42,015 bases of DNA from Streptomyces chilikensis. Lineage in GTDB: Bacteria > Actinomycetota > Actinomycetes > Streptomycetales > Streptomycetaceae. Position numbers and translations under genes: made by a program. Location: contig NZ_LWCC02000005.1 in assembly GCF_001642695.1 (NCBI RefSeq), positions 2,336,642 through 2,378,656 on the forward strand, written 5' to 3'. The notes below the pieces were generated by a model that searched no databases, had not been told where the DNA came from, and was given only the letters and a program-made list of their open reading frames with translations. Below, in pieces: positions 1-8,517 of the stretch (its first letter is position 1; each line of letters starts with the position of its first letter).

Positions 1-24
1 CGCCCGGCCCTCCACGGCCGGGCG
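1..24. terminator. Hairpin at window start, probable terminator of an upstream gene
   Basis: A perfect inverted repeat with 9-bp arms (cgcccggcc / ggccgggcg) around a 6-base loop lies at the very edge of the window. It has no T-run, as is common for terminators in GC-rich actinomycetes. The gene it would serve is outside the window, so its direction is unknown. Confidence 0.45.
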
Positions 25-121
25 GCGCGCGAAATTCGTTTGACCGGGACCTGGCCCCGGTACTGCACTGAGGCGGGCGTCACGGGTCGTGGCGCCGGCA
101 TCCCAGGAGGCTGCGCCAGCG

Positions 122-1333
122 ATGGACATCCGCTCCACGACCGACCAGGACCTCGATGTCTTCGTCGACACGCTCCACGCCGCGTTCGGCCTCTTCCCGG
201 ACACCCCGGTGGAGGGCAGGGGGGTCTGGTGGTCGGCGTTCGAGATGGACCGCGGTCTGCTCGCGGTGGCGGCGGACGGGCGGCCCGTCGGCACCGCCGG
301 CGCGTACTCCTTCGAGCTCACGCTGCCCGGTGAGGTCCTCGTTCCGGCTCCCGGGGTGACCGCGGTGGGCGTCCTGCCCACGCACCGGCGCCAGGGCGTG
401 CTCACCGCGATGATGCGGCGTCAGCTCGGCGATCTGCGGGCCCGGGGAGAGGTCCTCTCCGTCCTCCTGGCCTCCGAGGCCACGATCTACGGCAGGTTCG
501 GCTACGGACCGGCGACCTGCACGGAGCGGCTGACGGTGCCGCGCCACCGGGCCGCCCTGGCGCTCCCCCGCGCACGCGGGGCGGACCCGGACCCGGGTTC
601 CGTGGAGGTGCTGCGGCGCTCCGCCTGCGGGGACCTCCTGGAGGAGGTCTACGACCGGTACCGCCGCAGGCAGCCCGGCGCGCTGTCCCGTCCCCGCCGC
701 TGGTGGGAGCTGGGCGCGGGGCAGCCCCCGGTCGCCGAGGCGCCCCGCCACGTCGCCGTCCACCGGGACGCCGACGGTGTGCCGGACGGCTACGCCAGTT
801 ATGCGCTCGCGGACCGGGTCCTGACGGTCGACGAGACCGTCGCCGCCGACGACACGGTGTTCACCGCCCTGGCCGGATGCGTCCTGGGCCACGACCTGGT
901 CGAGAAGGTCGTGTTCCGGCACGTCCCGCCCGGGCACCCGCTGCGCTGGCAGCTCGCCGACCACCGCGCCGGCGAGGTCGGCTCCGTCACCGACTGGCTC
1001 TGGGTGCGGCTGCTGGACGTCCCCCGCGCGCTGACCTCCCGCGGCTGGTTCACCGACGGCGAGCTGGTCCTCGACGTCGACGATCCCTTCCTCGGCGAGC
1101 ACACGCGCCACCTGCTGACCGTCCGGGACGGCACGGCGGACTGCGTACCGACCGACCGCGGGCCCGACCTGTCCCTGGACGTGCGGGACCTGGGCTCCGT
1201 CTACCTGGGCGGCACCCCGGTGAGCACCCTGGTGCGGGCCGGGCACATCCGGGCCCACCGTCCCGGAGCGGCCGCCCTCGCCGACGCGCTCTTCCGCGCC
1301 GAGCGTCCCCCGCACTGCCTGCACTGGTTCTGA
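122..1333 (+). CDS. GNAT-family N-acetyltransferase, Eis-like
   Basis: A 403-residue protein that looks like the Eis/GNAT family, which transfer an acetyl group from acetyl-CoA to an amine. An N-terminal GNAT domain (roughly residues 1-150) carries the acetyl-CoA loop region GVLPTHRRQGVLTAMM. A second GNAT-like domain and a sterol-carrier-like C-terminal domain follow. The chain ends in LHWF, and a free C-terminal Phe is typical of Eis proteins, where the terminal carboxylate acts in catalysis. I chose the ATG at 122 because AGGAGG lies at 105-110, 11 bases upstream; an in-frame start at 89 lacks such a site. It stands alone and is convergent with dnaB, separated by only 35 bases. The true substrate is not visible from sequence; other family members acetylate aminoglycosides or protein lysines. 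Confidence 0.85.
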   Translation: MDIRSTTDQDLDVFVDTLHAAFGLFPDTPVEGRGVWWSAFEMDRGLLAVAADGRPVGTAGAYSFELTLPGEVLVPAPGVTAVGVLPTHRRQGVLTAMMRRQLGDLRARGEVLSVLLASEATIYGRFGYGPATCTERLTVPRHRAALALPRARGADPDPGSVEVLRRSACGDLLEEVYDRYRRRQPGALSRPRRWWELGAGQPPVAEAPRHVAVHRDADGVPDGYASYALADRVLTVDETVAADDTVFTALAGCVLGHDLVEKVVFRHVPPGHPLRWQLADHRAGEVGSVTDWLWVRLLDVPRALTSRGWFTDGELVLDVDDPFLGEHTRHLLTVRDGTADCVPTDRGPDLSLDVRDLGSVYLGGTPVSTLVRAGHIRAHRPGAAALADALFRAERPPHCLHWF

Positions 1334-1368
1334 CGGTCCGTCCGCGGACGTGCCCGCGGCCCGCGTGA

Positions 1369-2850
1369 TCAGCTCTGCGCCATGTCCACGAAGCGCGAGT
1401 AGTGGCCCTGGAAGGCGACCGTGATGGTGGCCGTCGGACCGTTACGGTGCTTGGCCACGATCAGGTCCGCCTCGCCCGCGCGCGGCGACTCCTTCTCGTA
1501 GGCGTCCTCACGGTGGAGCAGGATGACCATGTCGGCGTCCTGCTCGATGGAGCCGGACTCACGCAGGTCGGAGACCATCGGCTTCTTGTCGGTCCGCTGC
1601 TCGGGGCCTCGGTTCAGCTGGGAGAGCGCGATCACCGGGATCTCCAGCTCCTTGGCCAGCAGCTTGAGGTTACGGGACATGTCCGAGACCTCCTGCTGGC
1701 GGTTCTCGGCGCGCTTGGAACCGCCGGACTGCATCAGCTGGAGGTAGTCGATGACGACCAGCTTCAGGTCGTTGCGCTGCTTGAGCCGACGGCACTTGGC
1801 TCGGATCTCCATCATCGACAGGTTGGGGGAGTCGTCGATGTAGAGCGGCGCGGCGGAGACGTCGGGCATCCGGCGCGCCAGGCGGGTCCAGTCGTCGTCG
1901 GTCATGGTGCCCGAACGCATGTGGTGGAGGGCCACCCGTGCCTCGGCGGAGAGCAGGCGCATGGCGATCTCGTTGCGGCCCATCTCCAGGGAGAAGACCA
2001 CGCTGGGCAGCTGGTGCTTGATCGACGCCGCACGGGCGAAGTCCAGCGCCAGGGTCGACTTGCCCATGGCCGGGCGGGCCGCGATGACGATCATCTGACC
2101 GGGGTGAAGACCGTTGGTCAGGGCGTCGAAGTCGGTGAAGCCGGTGGGGACGCCGGTCATCTCGCCGCTGCGGGAGCCGATCGCCTCGATCTCGTCGAGC
2201 GCGCCCTCCATGATGTCGCCGAGCGGGAGGTAGTCCTCGCTGGTGCGCTGCTCGGTGACGGCGTAGATCTCGGCCTGCGCGCGGTTGACGATCTCGTCGA
2301 CGTCGTCGTCCGCCGCGTATCCCATCTGGGTGATCCGGGTCCCCGCCTCCACCAGGCGGCGCAGCACGGCGCGTTCGTGGACGATCTCCGCGTAGTACTC
2401 GGCGTTGGCCGCGGTGGGGACCGTCTGGACCAGGGTGTGCAGGTAGGCGGCACCGCCCACCTTGTTGATCTCACCGCGCTTGGTGAGCTCGGCGGCGATG
2501 GTGATCGGGTCGGCCGGCTCGCCCTTGGCGTAGACGTCCAGGATGGCCTGGTAGATCAGCTCGTGGGCCGGCTTGTAGAAGTCGTGGCCCTTGAGGACCT
2601 CCACCACGTCGGCGATGGCGTCCTTGGACAGCAGCATGCCGCCGAGCACGGACTGTTCGGCGTCGAGGTCCTGCGGTGGCACCCGTTCGAAGGGGGAGAC
2701 CTCCTGGTCGGCCCACCGTCCGTCCCCGGAGCGGTCCCCACGACCGCCGGAACGGCCCGGCCCGGAATCCTCGCGACGGCGCGACGCGGGCAGACGATCA
2801 CTGGGACCGCTCTCGGCCCAGGGGTCGTCCAAGGGCTCGGAAATGCTCAC
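1369..2850 (-). CDS. dnaB: Replicative DNA helicase DnaB
   Basis: The hexameric 5'-3' helicase that unwinds DNA ahead of the replication fork, 493 residues. A disordered, charged N-terminal stretch (about residues 1-55) is followed by the DnaB N-terminal helical domain (VPPQDLDAEQSVLGGMLL, from about 57). The RecA-like motor follows, with Walker A ARPAMGKST at about 258-266, Walker B LVVIDYLQLM near 370, and SLEMGRNEIAMRLLS in between. The GTG start at 2850 follows a strong GGGAGGAGGG site. The longer open frame up to 3018 has no ribosome site and has non-protein-like composition. No intein interrupts the gene, although inteins occur in some actinobacterial dnaB genes. It is transcribed away from a DnaA-box cluster at 3034-3122, which suggests DnaA may influence its expression (inference). 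Confidence 0.97.
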   Translation of the reverse strand: MSISEPLDDPWAESGPSDRLPASRRREDSGPGRSGGRGDRSGDGRWADQEVSPFERVPPQDLDAEQSVLGGMLLSKDAIADVVEVLKGHDFYKPAHELIYQAILDVYAKGEPADPITIAAELTKRGEINKVGGAAYLHTLVQTVPTAANAEYYAEIVHERAVLRRLVEAGTRITQMGYAADDDVDEIVNRAQAEIYAVTEQRTSEDYLPLGDIMEGALDEIEAIGSRSGEMTGVPTGFTDFDALTNGLHPGQMIVIAARPAMGKSTLALDFARAASIKHQLPSVVFSLEMGRNEIAMRLLSAEARVALHHMRSGTMTDDDWTRLARRMPDVSAAPLYIDDSPNLSMMEIRAKCRRLKQRNDLKLVVIDYLQLMQSGGSKRAENRQQEVSDMSRNLKLLAKELEIPVIALSQLNRGPEQRTDKKPMVSDLRESGSIEQDADMVILLHREDAYEKESPRAGEADLIVAKHRNGPTATITVAFQGHYSRFVDMAQS

Positions 2851-3033
2851 CGAGCGACCCTCCTCCCGTCCGCCGCGCGGACCTCGCCGTGCCCTTCCGT
2901 TGTACGGCACGGCTCTGACAGATCGAGCGGCCCGCCTACCCTTGTGACGTGCCGGTCGCGCGGGGAATCTCCACGCCCGGCGGGGGCGAGCACCGCACCA
3001 CGCTAAGCCCGCAGCCACCGCCAGCCAATCTCG

Positions 3034-3122
3034 TTATCCACAGGCCATGTGGAAGACCGGCCGTATGTTGTGGACAACCCCGCGAATCCTGTGCACGAGT
3101 CGGTGGACAGCGCTGTGAACAA
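3034..3122. promoter_or_regulatory. DnaA-box cluster between dnaB and the MATE gene
   Basis: The stretch between dnaB and the MATE gene (2851-3310) holds six DnaA-box-like 9-mers. They are TTATCCACA at 3034-3042 (plus) and, on the minus strand, TCTTCCACA (3048-3056), TTGTCCACA (3069-3077), TCGTGCACA (3090-3098), CTGTCCACC (3102-3110) and TTGTTCACA (3114-3122). Two are perfect consensus boxes. The minus-strand boxes start 21, 21, 12 and 12 bases apart. A seventh match (TCTTCCACA, 3288-3296, minus) overlaps the MATE ribosome site. An A7 tract lies at 3188-3194. The dnaB promoter must lie in this stretch, but I could not assign its elements with confidence. Confidence 0.7.
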
Positions 3123-3310
3123 GCCCGCAGCGATTCGCGATTCACCCTATTGACCTGCGGTAACGCGGATCGCCGGTTGTGTAGAAGAAAAAAATCGGCC
3201 GCCCGGCCAAGATCCACCGGAACGCTGTGCGAGAGCCCACGCCGAGCCCACAAAAGTAAGCGTCAGAAGTCCGTTGCACCTCTTACCTGTGGAAGATTAG
3301 ATTGGTGCTT

Positions 3311-4648
3311 ATGACACAGGCTTCTGCGACCGGCCGGGCGGGCCGCCGCCGACACGACCGTGAGATCATCGCGCTGGCGCTCCCGGCCTTCGGAGCCCTG
3401 GTCGCCGAGCCCCTTTTCATCCTCGCGGACAGTGCGATCGTCGGACATCTGGGCACCGCGCAATTGGCCGGTCTCGGTGTGGCGTCGACGCTCCTGGCCA
3501 CTGCGGTGAGCGTCTTCGTCTTCCTCGCCTATGCGACGACCGCCGCCGTCGCCCGGCGGGTCGGCGCCGGCGACCTCGGCGCCGCCATCCGTCAAGGGAT
3601 GGACGGCATCTGGCTTGCGCTGCTGCTGGGCTGTGCGGTGATCGCTGTCACGCTGCCCACCGCCCCGGCCCTGGTCGGACTTTTCGGCGCCTCCGACACC
3701 GTGGCCCCGTATGCCATCACCTACCTGCGGATCTCCTCCCTCGGCATCCCCCCGATGCTCGTCGTCCTCGCCGCGACCGGTGTGCTGCGAGGACTCCAGG
3801 ACACCAGGACTCCCCTGCGGGTGGCTGTCGGCGGTTTCATGGCCAACGCCGTCCTCAATGTGGTGCTGGTCTACGGCGCCGACATGGGCATCGCGGGTTC
3901 CGCCTGGGGCACGGTGATCGCCCAGTGCGGCATGGCGGCGGTCTACCTGGTGGTGGTCGTGCGCGGAGCCCGTCGTCATGGAGCGTCGTTGCGTCCGGAT
4001 GCGGCAGGGATCCGGGCGTCCGCCCAGGCCGGTGTGCCCTTGCTGGTCCGCACCCTCTCCCTGCGGGCGATCCTGATGATCGCCACCGCGGTGGCGGCCC
4101 GCCTGGGCGACGCCGACGTGGCGGCACACCAGATCGTCCTCTCGCTCTGGAGCCTGCTGGCCTTCGCACTGGACGCCATCGCCATCGCCGGTCAGGCCAT
4201 CATCGGGCGGTACCTCGGTGCCGGTGATTCCCAGGGGGCCAGGGAAGCCTGCCGTCGCATGGTCGAGTGGGGGATCGCGGCGGGCATCGCCCTCGGTCTC
4301 CTGGTGGTACTGGCCAGGCCGCTGCTTCTGCCCCTGTTCACCGGTGACGCCTCGGTCCGGGAAGCGGCGTTCCCGGCATTGATCGTCATCGCACTGGCCC
4401 AGCCGCTCTGCGGGGTCGTCTTCGTCCTGGACGGCGTTCTCATGGGGGCGGGTGACGGCCCTTACCTGGCCTGGGCCATGCTCGCCACGCTCGCCGTCTT
4501 CACGCCGGTCGCCCTGTTGGTGCCCGCCATGGGAGGCGGGCTCACCGCACTCTGGGGTGCGATGACCCTGATGATGGCCGTACGGATGCTGACCCTCTGG
4601 TGGCGCGCCCGGTCCGGACGGTGGATCGTCACCGGCGCGACCCGCTGA
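3311..4648 (+). CDS. MATE-family efflux transporter (DinF-like)
   Basis: An inner-membrane multidrug/toxin extrusion protein that exports compounds in exchange for cations. It has about 445 residues and twelve hydrophobic segments from EIIALALPAFGALVAEPLF to the C-terminus, in two homologous halves. Family-typical stretches include DSAIVGHLGTAQLAGLG near residue 45 and GDADVAAHQIVLSLWSLLAFALD in the second half. The start is uncertain: TTG 3302, GTG 3305 and ATG 3311 are in frame, and GGAAG at 3291-3295 is spaced best for 3305. I list the ATG because it begins the conserved MTQASA stretch; the difference is only two residues. It converges on the rplI operon, with parS and a strong hairpin in between. 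The substrate cannot be deduced. Confidence 0.88.
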   Translation: MTQASATGRAGRRRHDREIIALALPAFGALVAEPLFILADSAIVGHLGTAQLAGLGVASTLLATAVSVFVFLAYATTAAVARRVGAGDLGAAIRQGMDGIWLALLLGCAVIAVTLPTAPALVGLFGASDTVAPYAITYLRISSLGIPPMLVVLAATGVLRGLQDTRTPLRVAVGGFMANAVLNVVLVYGADMGIAGSAWGTVIAQCGMAAVYLVVVVRGARRHGASLRPDAAGIRASAQAGVPLLVRTLSLRAILMIATAVAARLGDADVAAHQIVLSLWSLLAFALDAIAIAGQAIIGRYLGAGDSQGAREACRRMVEWGIAAGIALGLLVVLARPLLLPLFTGDASVREAAFPALIVIALAQPLCGVVFVLDGVLMGAGDGPYLAWAMLATLAVFTPVALLVPAMGGGLTALWGAMTLMMAVRMLTLWWRARSGRWIVTGATR

Positions 4649-4677
4649 CGGACGCCCGCGCGGGGCCTGGCCTCGCT

Positions 4678-4691
4678 GTTTCACGTGAAAC
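4678..4691. other. parS: parS site 1 (ParB-binding centromere)
   Basis: An exact copy of the palindrome GTTTCACGTGAAAC, the published Streptomyces parS sequence. It lies between the convergent MATE and rplI genes. ParB loads here and spreads to form the segregation complex. This site is about 34.5 kb from oriC. Confidence 0.95.
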
Positions 4692-4728
4692 GCGGGAACG
4701 GGGCAGACCTCACGAGGAAGAGCATGCA

Positions 4729-4761
4729 AGAAGGGCCGCACCTGGCAGGTGCGGCCCTTCT
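4729..4761. terminator. Bidirectional terminator between MATE and rplI
   Basis: A long near-perfect hairpin (agaagggccgcacc paired with ggtgcggcccttct). It carries an A-rich left foot and ends in ttct, so it can work in both directions. It separates the convergent MATE gene from the 3' end of the ribosomal protein operon. Confidence 0.8.
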
Positions 4762-4800
4762 CAGTGGTCGCTGAGCGTCAGCTCAGTCGCGAGCCGAAGC

Positions 4801-5247
4801 TCAGGCGGAGACGACCTCGACGCTGACCTTGGCAGCGACCTCGGGGTGCAGACGCACCGAGGTCTCGTGCGAGCCCAGGGTCTTGATCGGAGCGCCCAGC
4901 TCGATGCGGCGCTTGTCGACCTCGGGGCCACCGGAAGCCTTGATCGCGGAAGCGATGTCGGCCGGGGTGACGGAGCCGAAGAGACGACCGGCGTCGCCGG
5001 AGCGAACGGCCAGACGGACCTTGGTGCCCTCGAGCTGCGCCTTGACGGCGTTGGCCTGCTCGATGGTCTGGATCTCGTGGATCTTGCGGGCGCGGCGGAT
5101 CTGCGCCACGTCCTTCTCGCCACCCTTGGTCCAGCGGATCGCGAAGTTCCGCGGGATCAGGTAGTTGCGAGCGTAGCCGTCCTTGACGTCGACGACGTCG
5201 CCGGCAGCGCCGAGGCCGGAGACCTCGTGGGTGAGGATGATCTTCAT
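4801..5247 (-). CDS. rplI: Ribosomal protein L9 (bL9)
   Basis: Large-subunit protein bL9, 148 residues, the usual length. The N-terminal rRNA-binding domain starts [25 protein letters not shown] and contains YLIPRNFA. A long connecting helix (about 45-75) leads to the C-terminal domain ending SVEVVSA. The ATG at 5247 is preceded by AAGGGAAGGG. It is the last gene of the rpsF-ssb-rpsR-rplI operon, 18 bases after rpsR. Confidence 0.97.
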   Translation of the reverse strand: MKIILTHEVSGLGAAGDVVDVKDGYARNYLIPRNFAIRWTKGGEKDVAQIRRARKIHEIQTIEQANAVKAQLEGTKVRLAVRSGDAGRLFGSVTPADIASAIKASGGPEVDKRRIELGAPIKTLGSHETSVRLHPEVAAKVSVEVVSA

Positions 5248-5265
5248 TTTTCGGTCACCCTTCCC

Positions 5266-5502
5266 TTATCGCGCGGTGGACGTGTAGGGCAGCAGCGCCA
5301 TCTCACGGCTGTTCTTCACGGCCGTGGCGACGTCACGCTGGTGCTGGGTGCAGTTGCCGGTCACGCGGCGGGCACGGATCTTGCCGCGGTCGGAAATGAA
5401 CTTCCGCAGCATGTTCGTGTCCTTGTAGTCCACGTACGTGACCTTGTCCTTGCAGAACGCGCAGACCTTCTTCTTCGGCTTGCGCACAGGCGGCTTCGCC
5501 AT
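5266..5502 (-). CDS. rpsR: Ribosomal protein S18 (bS18)
   Basis: Small-subunit protein bS18, 78 residues, which binds with S6 on the platform of the 30S subunit. The core [18 protein letters not shown] and ARRVTGNC are clear. It keeps the zinc-ribbon ligands: CxxC (VCAFCKD, near residue 15) and CxxH (NCTQHQ). It is therefore the zinc-dependent (C+) form; actinobacteria often have a second, zinc-free paralog elsewhere that is induced by zinc starvation. Third gene of the rpsF operon. Confidence 0.96.
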   Translation of the reverse strand: MAKPPVRKPKKKVCAFCKDKVTYVDYKDTNMLRKFISDRGKIRARRVTGNCTQHQRDVATAVKNSREMALLPYTSTAR

Positions 5503-5547
5503 GGTGATTCTCCTGTGTGATCAAGAAGTGTGGGTGACGAGTCCGCC

Positions 5548-6126
5548 CTAGAAGGGGGGCTCGTCCGAGTAGCCACCGCCGGAGCCGGAGCCGCCGCCCC
5601 AGCCGCCGCCGCCCTGGTTGCCGGCGGGAGCACCGCCGGACGCCCACGGGTCGGGCTGGGAGCCGCCGCCCTGCTGACCGCCGCCGGGGCCACCGCCCCA
5701 GCCGCCGCCACCCTGGTTGCCGCCGCCGCCGTAACCGCCCTGGCCGCCGCGGGCACCGCCGCCGGAGGTCTTGGTGACCTTCGCCGTGGCGTTCCGCAGG
5801 CTGGGGCCGACTTCCTCGACGTCCAGCTCGTAGACCGTCCGCCTGACGCCCTGGTTGTCGTCGTAGGACCGCTGCTTCAGCCGGCCCTGGACGACCACGC
5901 GCATGCCCTTCGTCAGGGACTCCGCGACGTTCTCCGCCGTCTGCCGCCAGACCGAGCAGCTCAGGAACAGGCTCTCGCCGTCCTTCCACTCGTTGGTCTG
6001 CCGGTCGAAGGTGCGGGGGGTGGACGCGACACGGAAGTTCGCGACCGGCGCACCGGACGGGGTGAAGCGCAGCTCGGGGTCGTCGACCAGATTGCCGACG
6101 ACCGTGATGACGGTCTCGCCTGCCAT
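5548..6126 (-). CDS. ssb: Single-stranded DNA-binding protein SSB
   Basis: Protein that coats single-stranded DNA at forks and recruits repair proteins, 192 residues. The OB-fold domain occupies about residues 1-115 ([21 protein letters not shown] onward, with [17 protein letters not shown]). It is followed by a Gly-rich, low-complexity linker (GGGGWGGG-type repeats) and the conserved acidic tip DEPPF, which docks partner proteins. It lies between rpsF and rpsR, the position of the essential SsbA copy in Streptomyces rather than the sporulation-specific SsbB. Confidence 0.96.
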   Translation of the reverse strand: MAGETVITVVGNLVDDPELRFTPSGAPVANFRVASTPRTFDRQTNEWKDGESLFLSCSVWRQTAENVAESLTKGMRVVVQGRLKQRSYDDNQGVRRTVYELDVEEVGPSLRNATAKVTKTSGGGARGGQGGYGGGGNQGGGGWGGGPGGGQQGGGSQPDPWASGGAPAGNQGGGGWGGGSGSGGGYSDEPPF

Positions 6127-6203
6127 GGGGGAACCTCTCAGCGGGTTTGCTGCTGGCTGCTGGTGGTGCTACTCGATTCCCGGGAATGACCGAGCCGGCA
6201 GGC

Positions 6204-6494
6204 TCAGTGCATCTCGGGACGGAGGACCTTGGTCCGGAGGACCGACTCGTTCAGGTTCATCTGGCGGTCGAGCTCCTTGACGACCGCAGGCTCGGCCTGC
6301 AGGTCGATGACCGAGTAGATGCCCTCGGGCTTCTTCTTGATCTCGTACGCGAGACGACGACGGCCCCAGGTGTCGACCTTCTCGACCTTGCCGTTGCCCT
6401 CACGGACGACGGAAAGGAAGTTCTCGATCAGGGGGGCGACAGCGCGCTCCTCCAGATCGGGGTCGAGGATGACCATCACCTCGTAGTGACGCAT
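6204..6494 (-). CDS. rpsF: Ribosomal protein S6 (bS6)
   Basis: Small-subunit protein bS6, 96 residues, partner of S18. The start [19 protein letters not shown] and the block [20 protein letters not shown] are diagnostic. I chose the ATG at 6494 because a perfect AAAGGAGGT lies just upstream; the frame stays open much further but without protein-like content. First gene of the rpsF-ssb-rpsR-rplI operon. A compact hairpin at 6523-6541 lies in its leader. Confidence 0.96.
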   Translation of the reverse strand: MRHYEVMVILDPDLEERAVAPLIENFLSVVREGNGKVEKVDTWGRRRLAYEIKKKPEGIYSVIDLQAEPAVVKELDRQMNLNESVLRTKVLRPEMH

Positions 6495-6522
6495 GTGGAA
6501 CCCACCTCCTTTGGACTCAGCG

Positions 6523-6541
6523 GCCACGGTCGATCCGTGGC
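6523..6541 (-). promoter_or_regulatory. Leader hairpin before rpsF, possible S6:S18 control element
   Basis: On the transcribed (minus) strand a 7-bp perfect stem (gccacgg / ccgtggc) with a 5-base loop lies about 30 bases upstream of the rpsF start, followed by CCGCTGAG. In other bacteria the S6:S18 complex binds a leader hairpin with an exposed CCG to repress this operon. The resemblance here is loose, so this is only a candidate. Confidence 0.3.
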
Positions 6542-6755
6542 AGGAGGGTTGTATGCGTGGTGTTACATCAGCAACGGTATCGGCACCCACTGACAGTCGG
6601 GGCGGAAGCCTTCGTGACGTGGGCAGACACCGGTGCAGACGGTACAGACTACCCGCACACCGGCTTCCGGCTGAAATCCGTGCGCGAACAGCGTCGATCC
6701 GGTACATATCGGGTACTCGCCGACTAGGATGCGCCGCTTCCGTCGGGAGGTGCTC

Positions 6756-7085
6756 ATGGCACAGACAACGCGTTCGCAGCCGCGACCCACTACCATCCAC
6801 GGGTCCCTCTTCGCCACCGACCACAAGCCCCACCCCAAGGTGAACGCCCTGCTCGGCGTCACCCTGGTGCTCGGTGTGCTGGCCCTGGTGACAGCCGGGT
6901 TCCACAACCTCCACCTGATCACCTCGTGGGCGGGCCTGATCGGCATCGTCACGGGTGGCTTCGGCCAGTTCATCTCGGCGACCACCCGCGAACGGTTCGG
7001 GCTGATCGTCGGGCTGGGCGCCTGCGCGCTCGGATTCTTCCTGGGCATGTCCCACGGAGGTCTCTTCGGCGGGGTGGTTCCGTAG
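6756..7085 (+). CDS. Small three-helix membrane protein of unknown function
   Basis: A 109-residue protein with three hydrophobic segments: [37 protein letters not shown] and [18 protein letters not shown]. They follow a polar N-terminus of about 30 residues that includes [12 protein letters not shown]. The ATG at 6756 follows GGGAGG at 6745-6750. I do not recognise a characterised family. It is divergent from rpsF and followed by a very strong terminator, so it forms its own transcription unit. The segment pattern suggests an integral cytoplasmic-membrane protein; no catalytic motif is visible. Confidence 0.75.
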   Translation: MAQTTRSQPRPTTIHGSLFATDHKPHPKVNALLGVTLVLGVLALVTAGFHNLHLITSWAGLIGIVTGGFGQFISATTRERFGLIVGLGACALGFFLGMSHGGLFGGVVP

Positions 7086-7145
7086 CCCTGCCGACGCCGC
7101 CGTCCGGGCGGCGAGGGCCACGGCCCCCTTCCTCCCTGTTGTCCC

Positions 7146-7191
7146 GTCCGCCCCGGCCGGCACCGGCTTCCCGGTGCCGGCCGGGGCGGAC
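7146..7191. terminator. Very strong hairpin terminator (21-bp arms)
   Basis: A perfect inverted repeat with 21-bp GC-rich arms at 7146-7166 and 7171-7191 and a 4-base loop. It follows the small membrane protein and precedes the FemX-type gene, closing the first unit. Confidence 0.8.
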
Positions 7192-7291
7192 TCCGTACGT
7201 GTCCGTCAGTACGTTCGGCAGGCACAGTAGGCTTCGGCGCGAGAGCCGGAGCCCCGACATGTGGGGACACGCCAGCCGAGGAGCGCCCCGA

Positions 7292-8413
7292 ATGAGCCTG
7301 ACCCTGAGGACGATCAGCCGAGAACAGCATCTGGCCTACATCCAGAGTCTGCCCTCGGCGAGCCACATGCAGGTACCGGCGTGGGCGGATGTGAAGGCCG
7401 AGTGGCGCTCGGAGAGCCTGGGCTGGTTCGACGACCGCAGCGGCGAGCTGGTCGGCGCGGGCCTGGTGCTGTACCGGCAGCTGCCCAAGATCAAGCGCTA
7501 CCTGGCCTACCTGCCCGAGGGGCCGGTCATCAACTGGTACGCGCCCAACCTGACCGACTGGCTGGAGCCCATGCTGGCCCACCTGAAGGAGCAGGGAGCC
7601 TTCTCCGTGAAGATGGGCCCGCCGGTGGTCATCCGCCGCTGGGACGCCCCCTCCATCAAGAGGGGCATCCAGGACACGGACGTGAAGCGGCTGCGGGACA
7701 TCGAGCCGGACTTCATCGAGCCGCGCGCCTTCGAGGTGGCCGACAAGCTGCGCCGGATGGGCTGGCAGCAGGGTGAGGACGGCGGCGCCGGCTTCGGCGA
7801 CGTCCAGCCCCGCTACGTCTTCCAGGTCCCGCTGGCGAACCGCTCGCTCGAGGACGTCCACAAGAACTTCAACCAGCTGTGGCGCCGCAACATCAAGAAG
7901 GCCGAGAAGGCCGGCGTCGAGGTCGTCCAGGGCGGATACCAGGACCTCGAGGAGTGGCAGCGGCTCTACGAGATCACCGCGGTGCGCGACCGTTTCCGGC
8001 CCCGTCCGCTCTCCTACTTCCAGCGCATGTGGACGGCGCTCAACGCCGAGGACCCCAACCGCATGCGGCTGTACTTCGCCCGCAAGGACGGGGTGAACCT
8101 GTCCGCGGCGACCATGCTGATCGTCGGCGGGCACGTCTGGTACTCCTACGGCGCCTCCGACAACGTCGGCCGCGAGTTCCGCCCCTCCAACGCCATGCAG
8201 TGGCGGATGCTCCGGGACGCCTACGCACTGGGCGCCACCGTCTACGACCTGCGGGGCATCTCCGACTCGCTCGACGAGTCGGACCACCTCTTCGGTCTCA
8301 TCCAGTTCAAGGTGGGCACCGGCGGCCAGGCCGCGGAGTACCTGGGCGAGTGGGACTTCCCGCTGAACAAGCTGCTCCACAAGGCCCTCGACATCTACAT
8401 GTCGCGCCGCTGA
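7292..8413 (+). CDS. FemX-type peptidoglycan bridge aminoacyltransferase
   Basis: A 373-residue FemABX-family protein. Family members transfer an amino acid from aminoacyl-tRNA to the lipid II stem peptide; in Streptomyces, FemX adds the first bridge glycine. Two GNAT-like subdomains are seen, with family stretches YLAYLPEGPVINWY (about 70-85), VFQVPLANRSLEDVHKNFNQ, LWRRNIKKAEKAGVEV, and GREFRPSNAMQWRMLRDA followed by YDLRGI near the C-terminus. The ATG at 7292 has GAGGAG 8 bases upstream. The next gene is an alanine-racemase-like protein, also envelope-related. Membership of the family is clear; that glycine is the residue added is inferred from the genus. Confidence 0.85.
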   Translation: MSLTLRTISREQHLAYIQSLPSASHMQVPAWADVKAEWRSESLGWFDDRSGELVGAGLVLYRQLPKIKRYLAYLPEGPVINWYAPNLTDWLEPMLAHLKEQGAFSVKMGPPVVIRRWDAPSIKRGIQDTDVKRLRDIEPDFIEPRAFEVADKLRRMGWQQGEDGGAGFGDVQPRYVFQVPLANRSLEDVHKNFNQLWRRNIKKAEKAGVEVVQGGYQDLEEWQRLYEITAVRDRFRPRPLSYFQRMWTALNAEDPNRMRLYFARKDGVNLSAATMLIVGGHVWYSYGASDNVGREFRPSNAMQWRMLRDAYALGATVYDLRGISDSLDESDHLFGLIQFKVGTGGQAAEYLGEWDFPLNKLLHKALDIYMSRR

Positions 8414-8517
8414 CCGCATCGGTGTTTGCTTCCATAGTCAGCTGAGGCCGCCCCAGGGCGGCACCAGCCCTCTCCACTCCTCACATCCGAAGCCACGAGA
8501 AAGGGTCCGGACCGGCC

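Noticed and set aside
2851-3018. Longer N-terminus for DnaB starting at 3018
   Set aside because: The extra 56 codons have no ribosome site, are Arg-rich frame noise, and would reach toward the DnaA-box region; the GTG at 2850 has a strong site.
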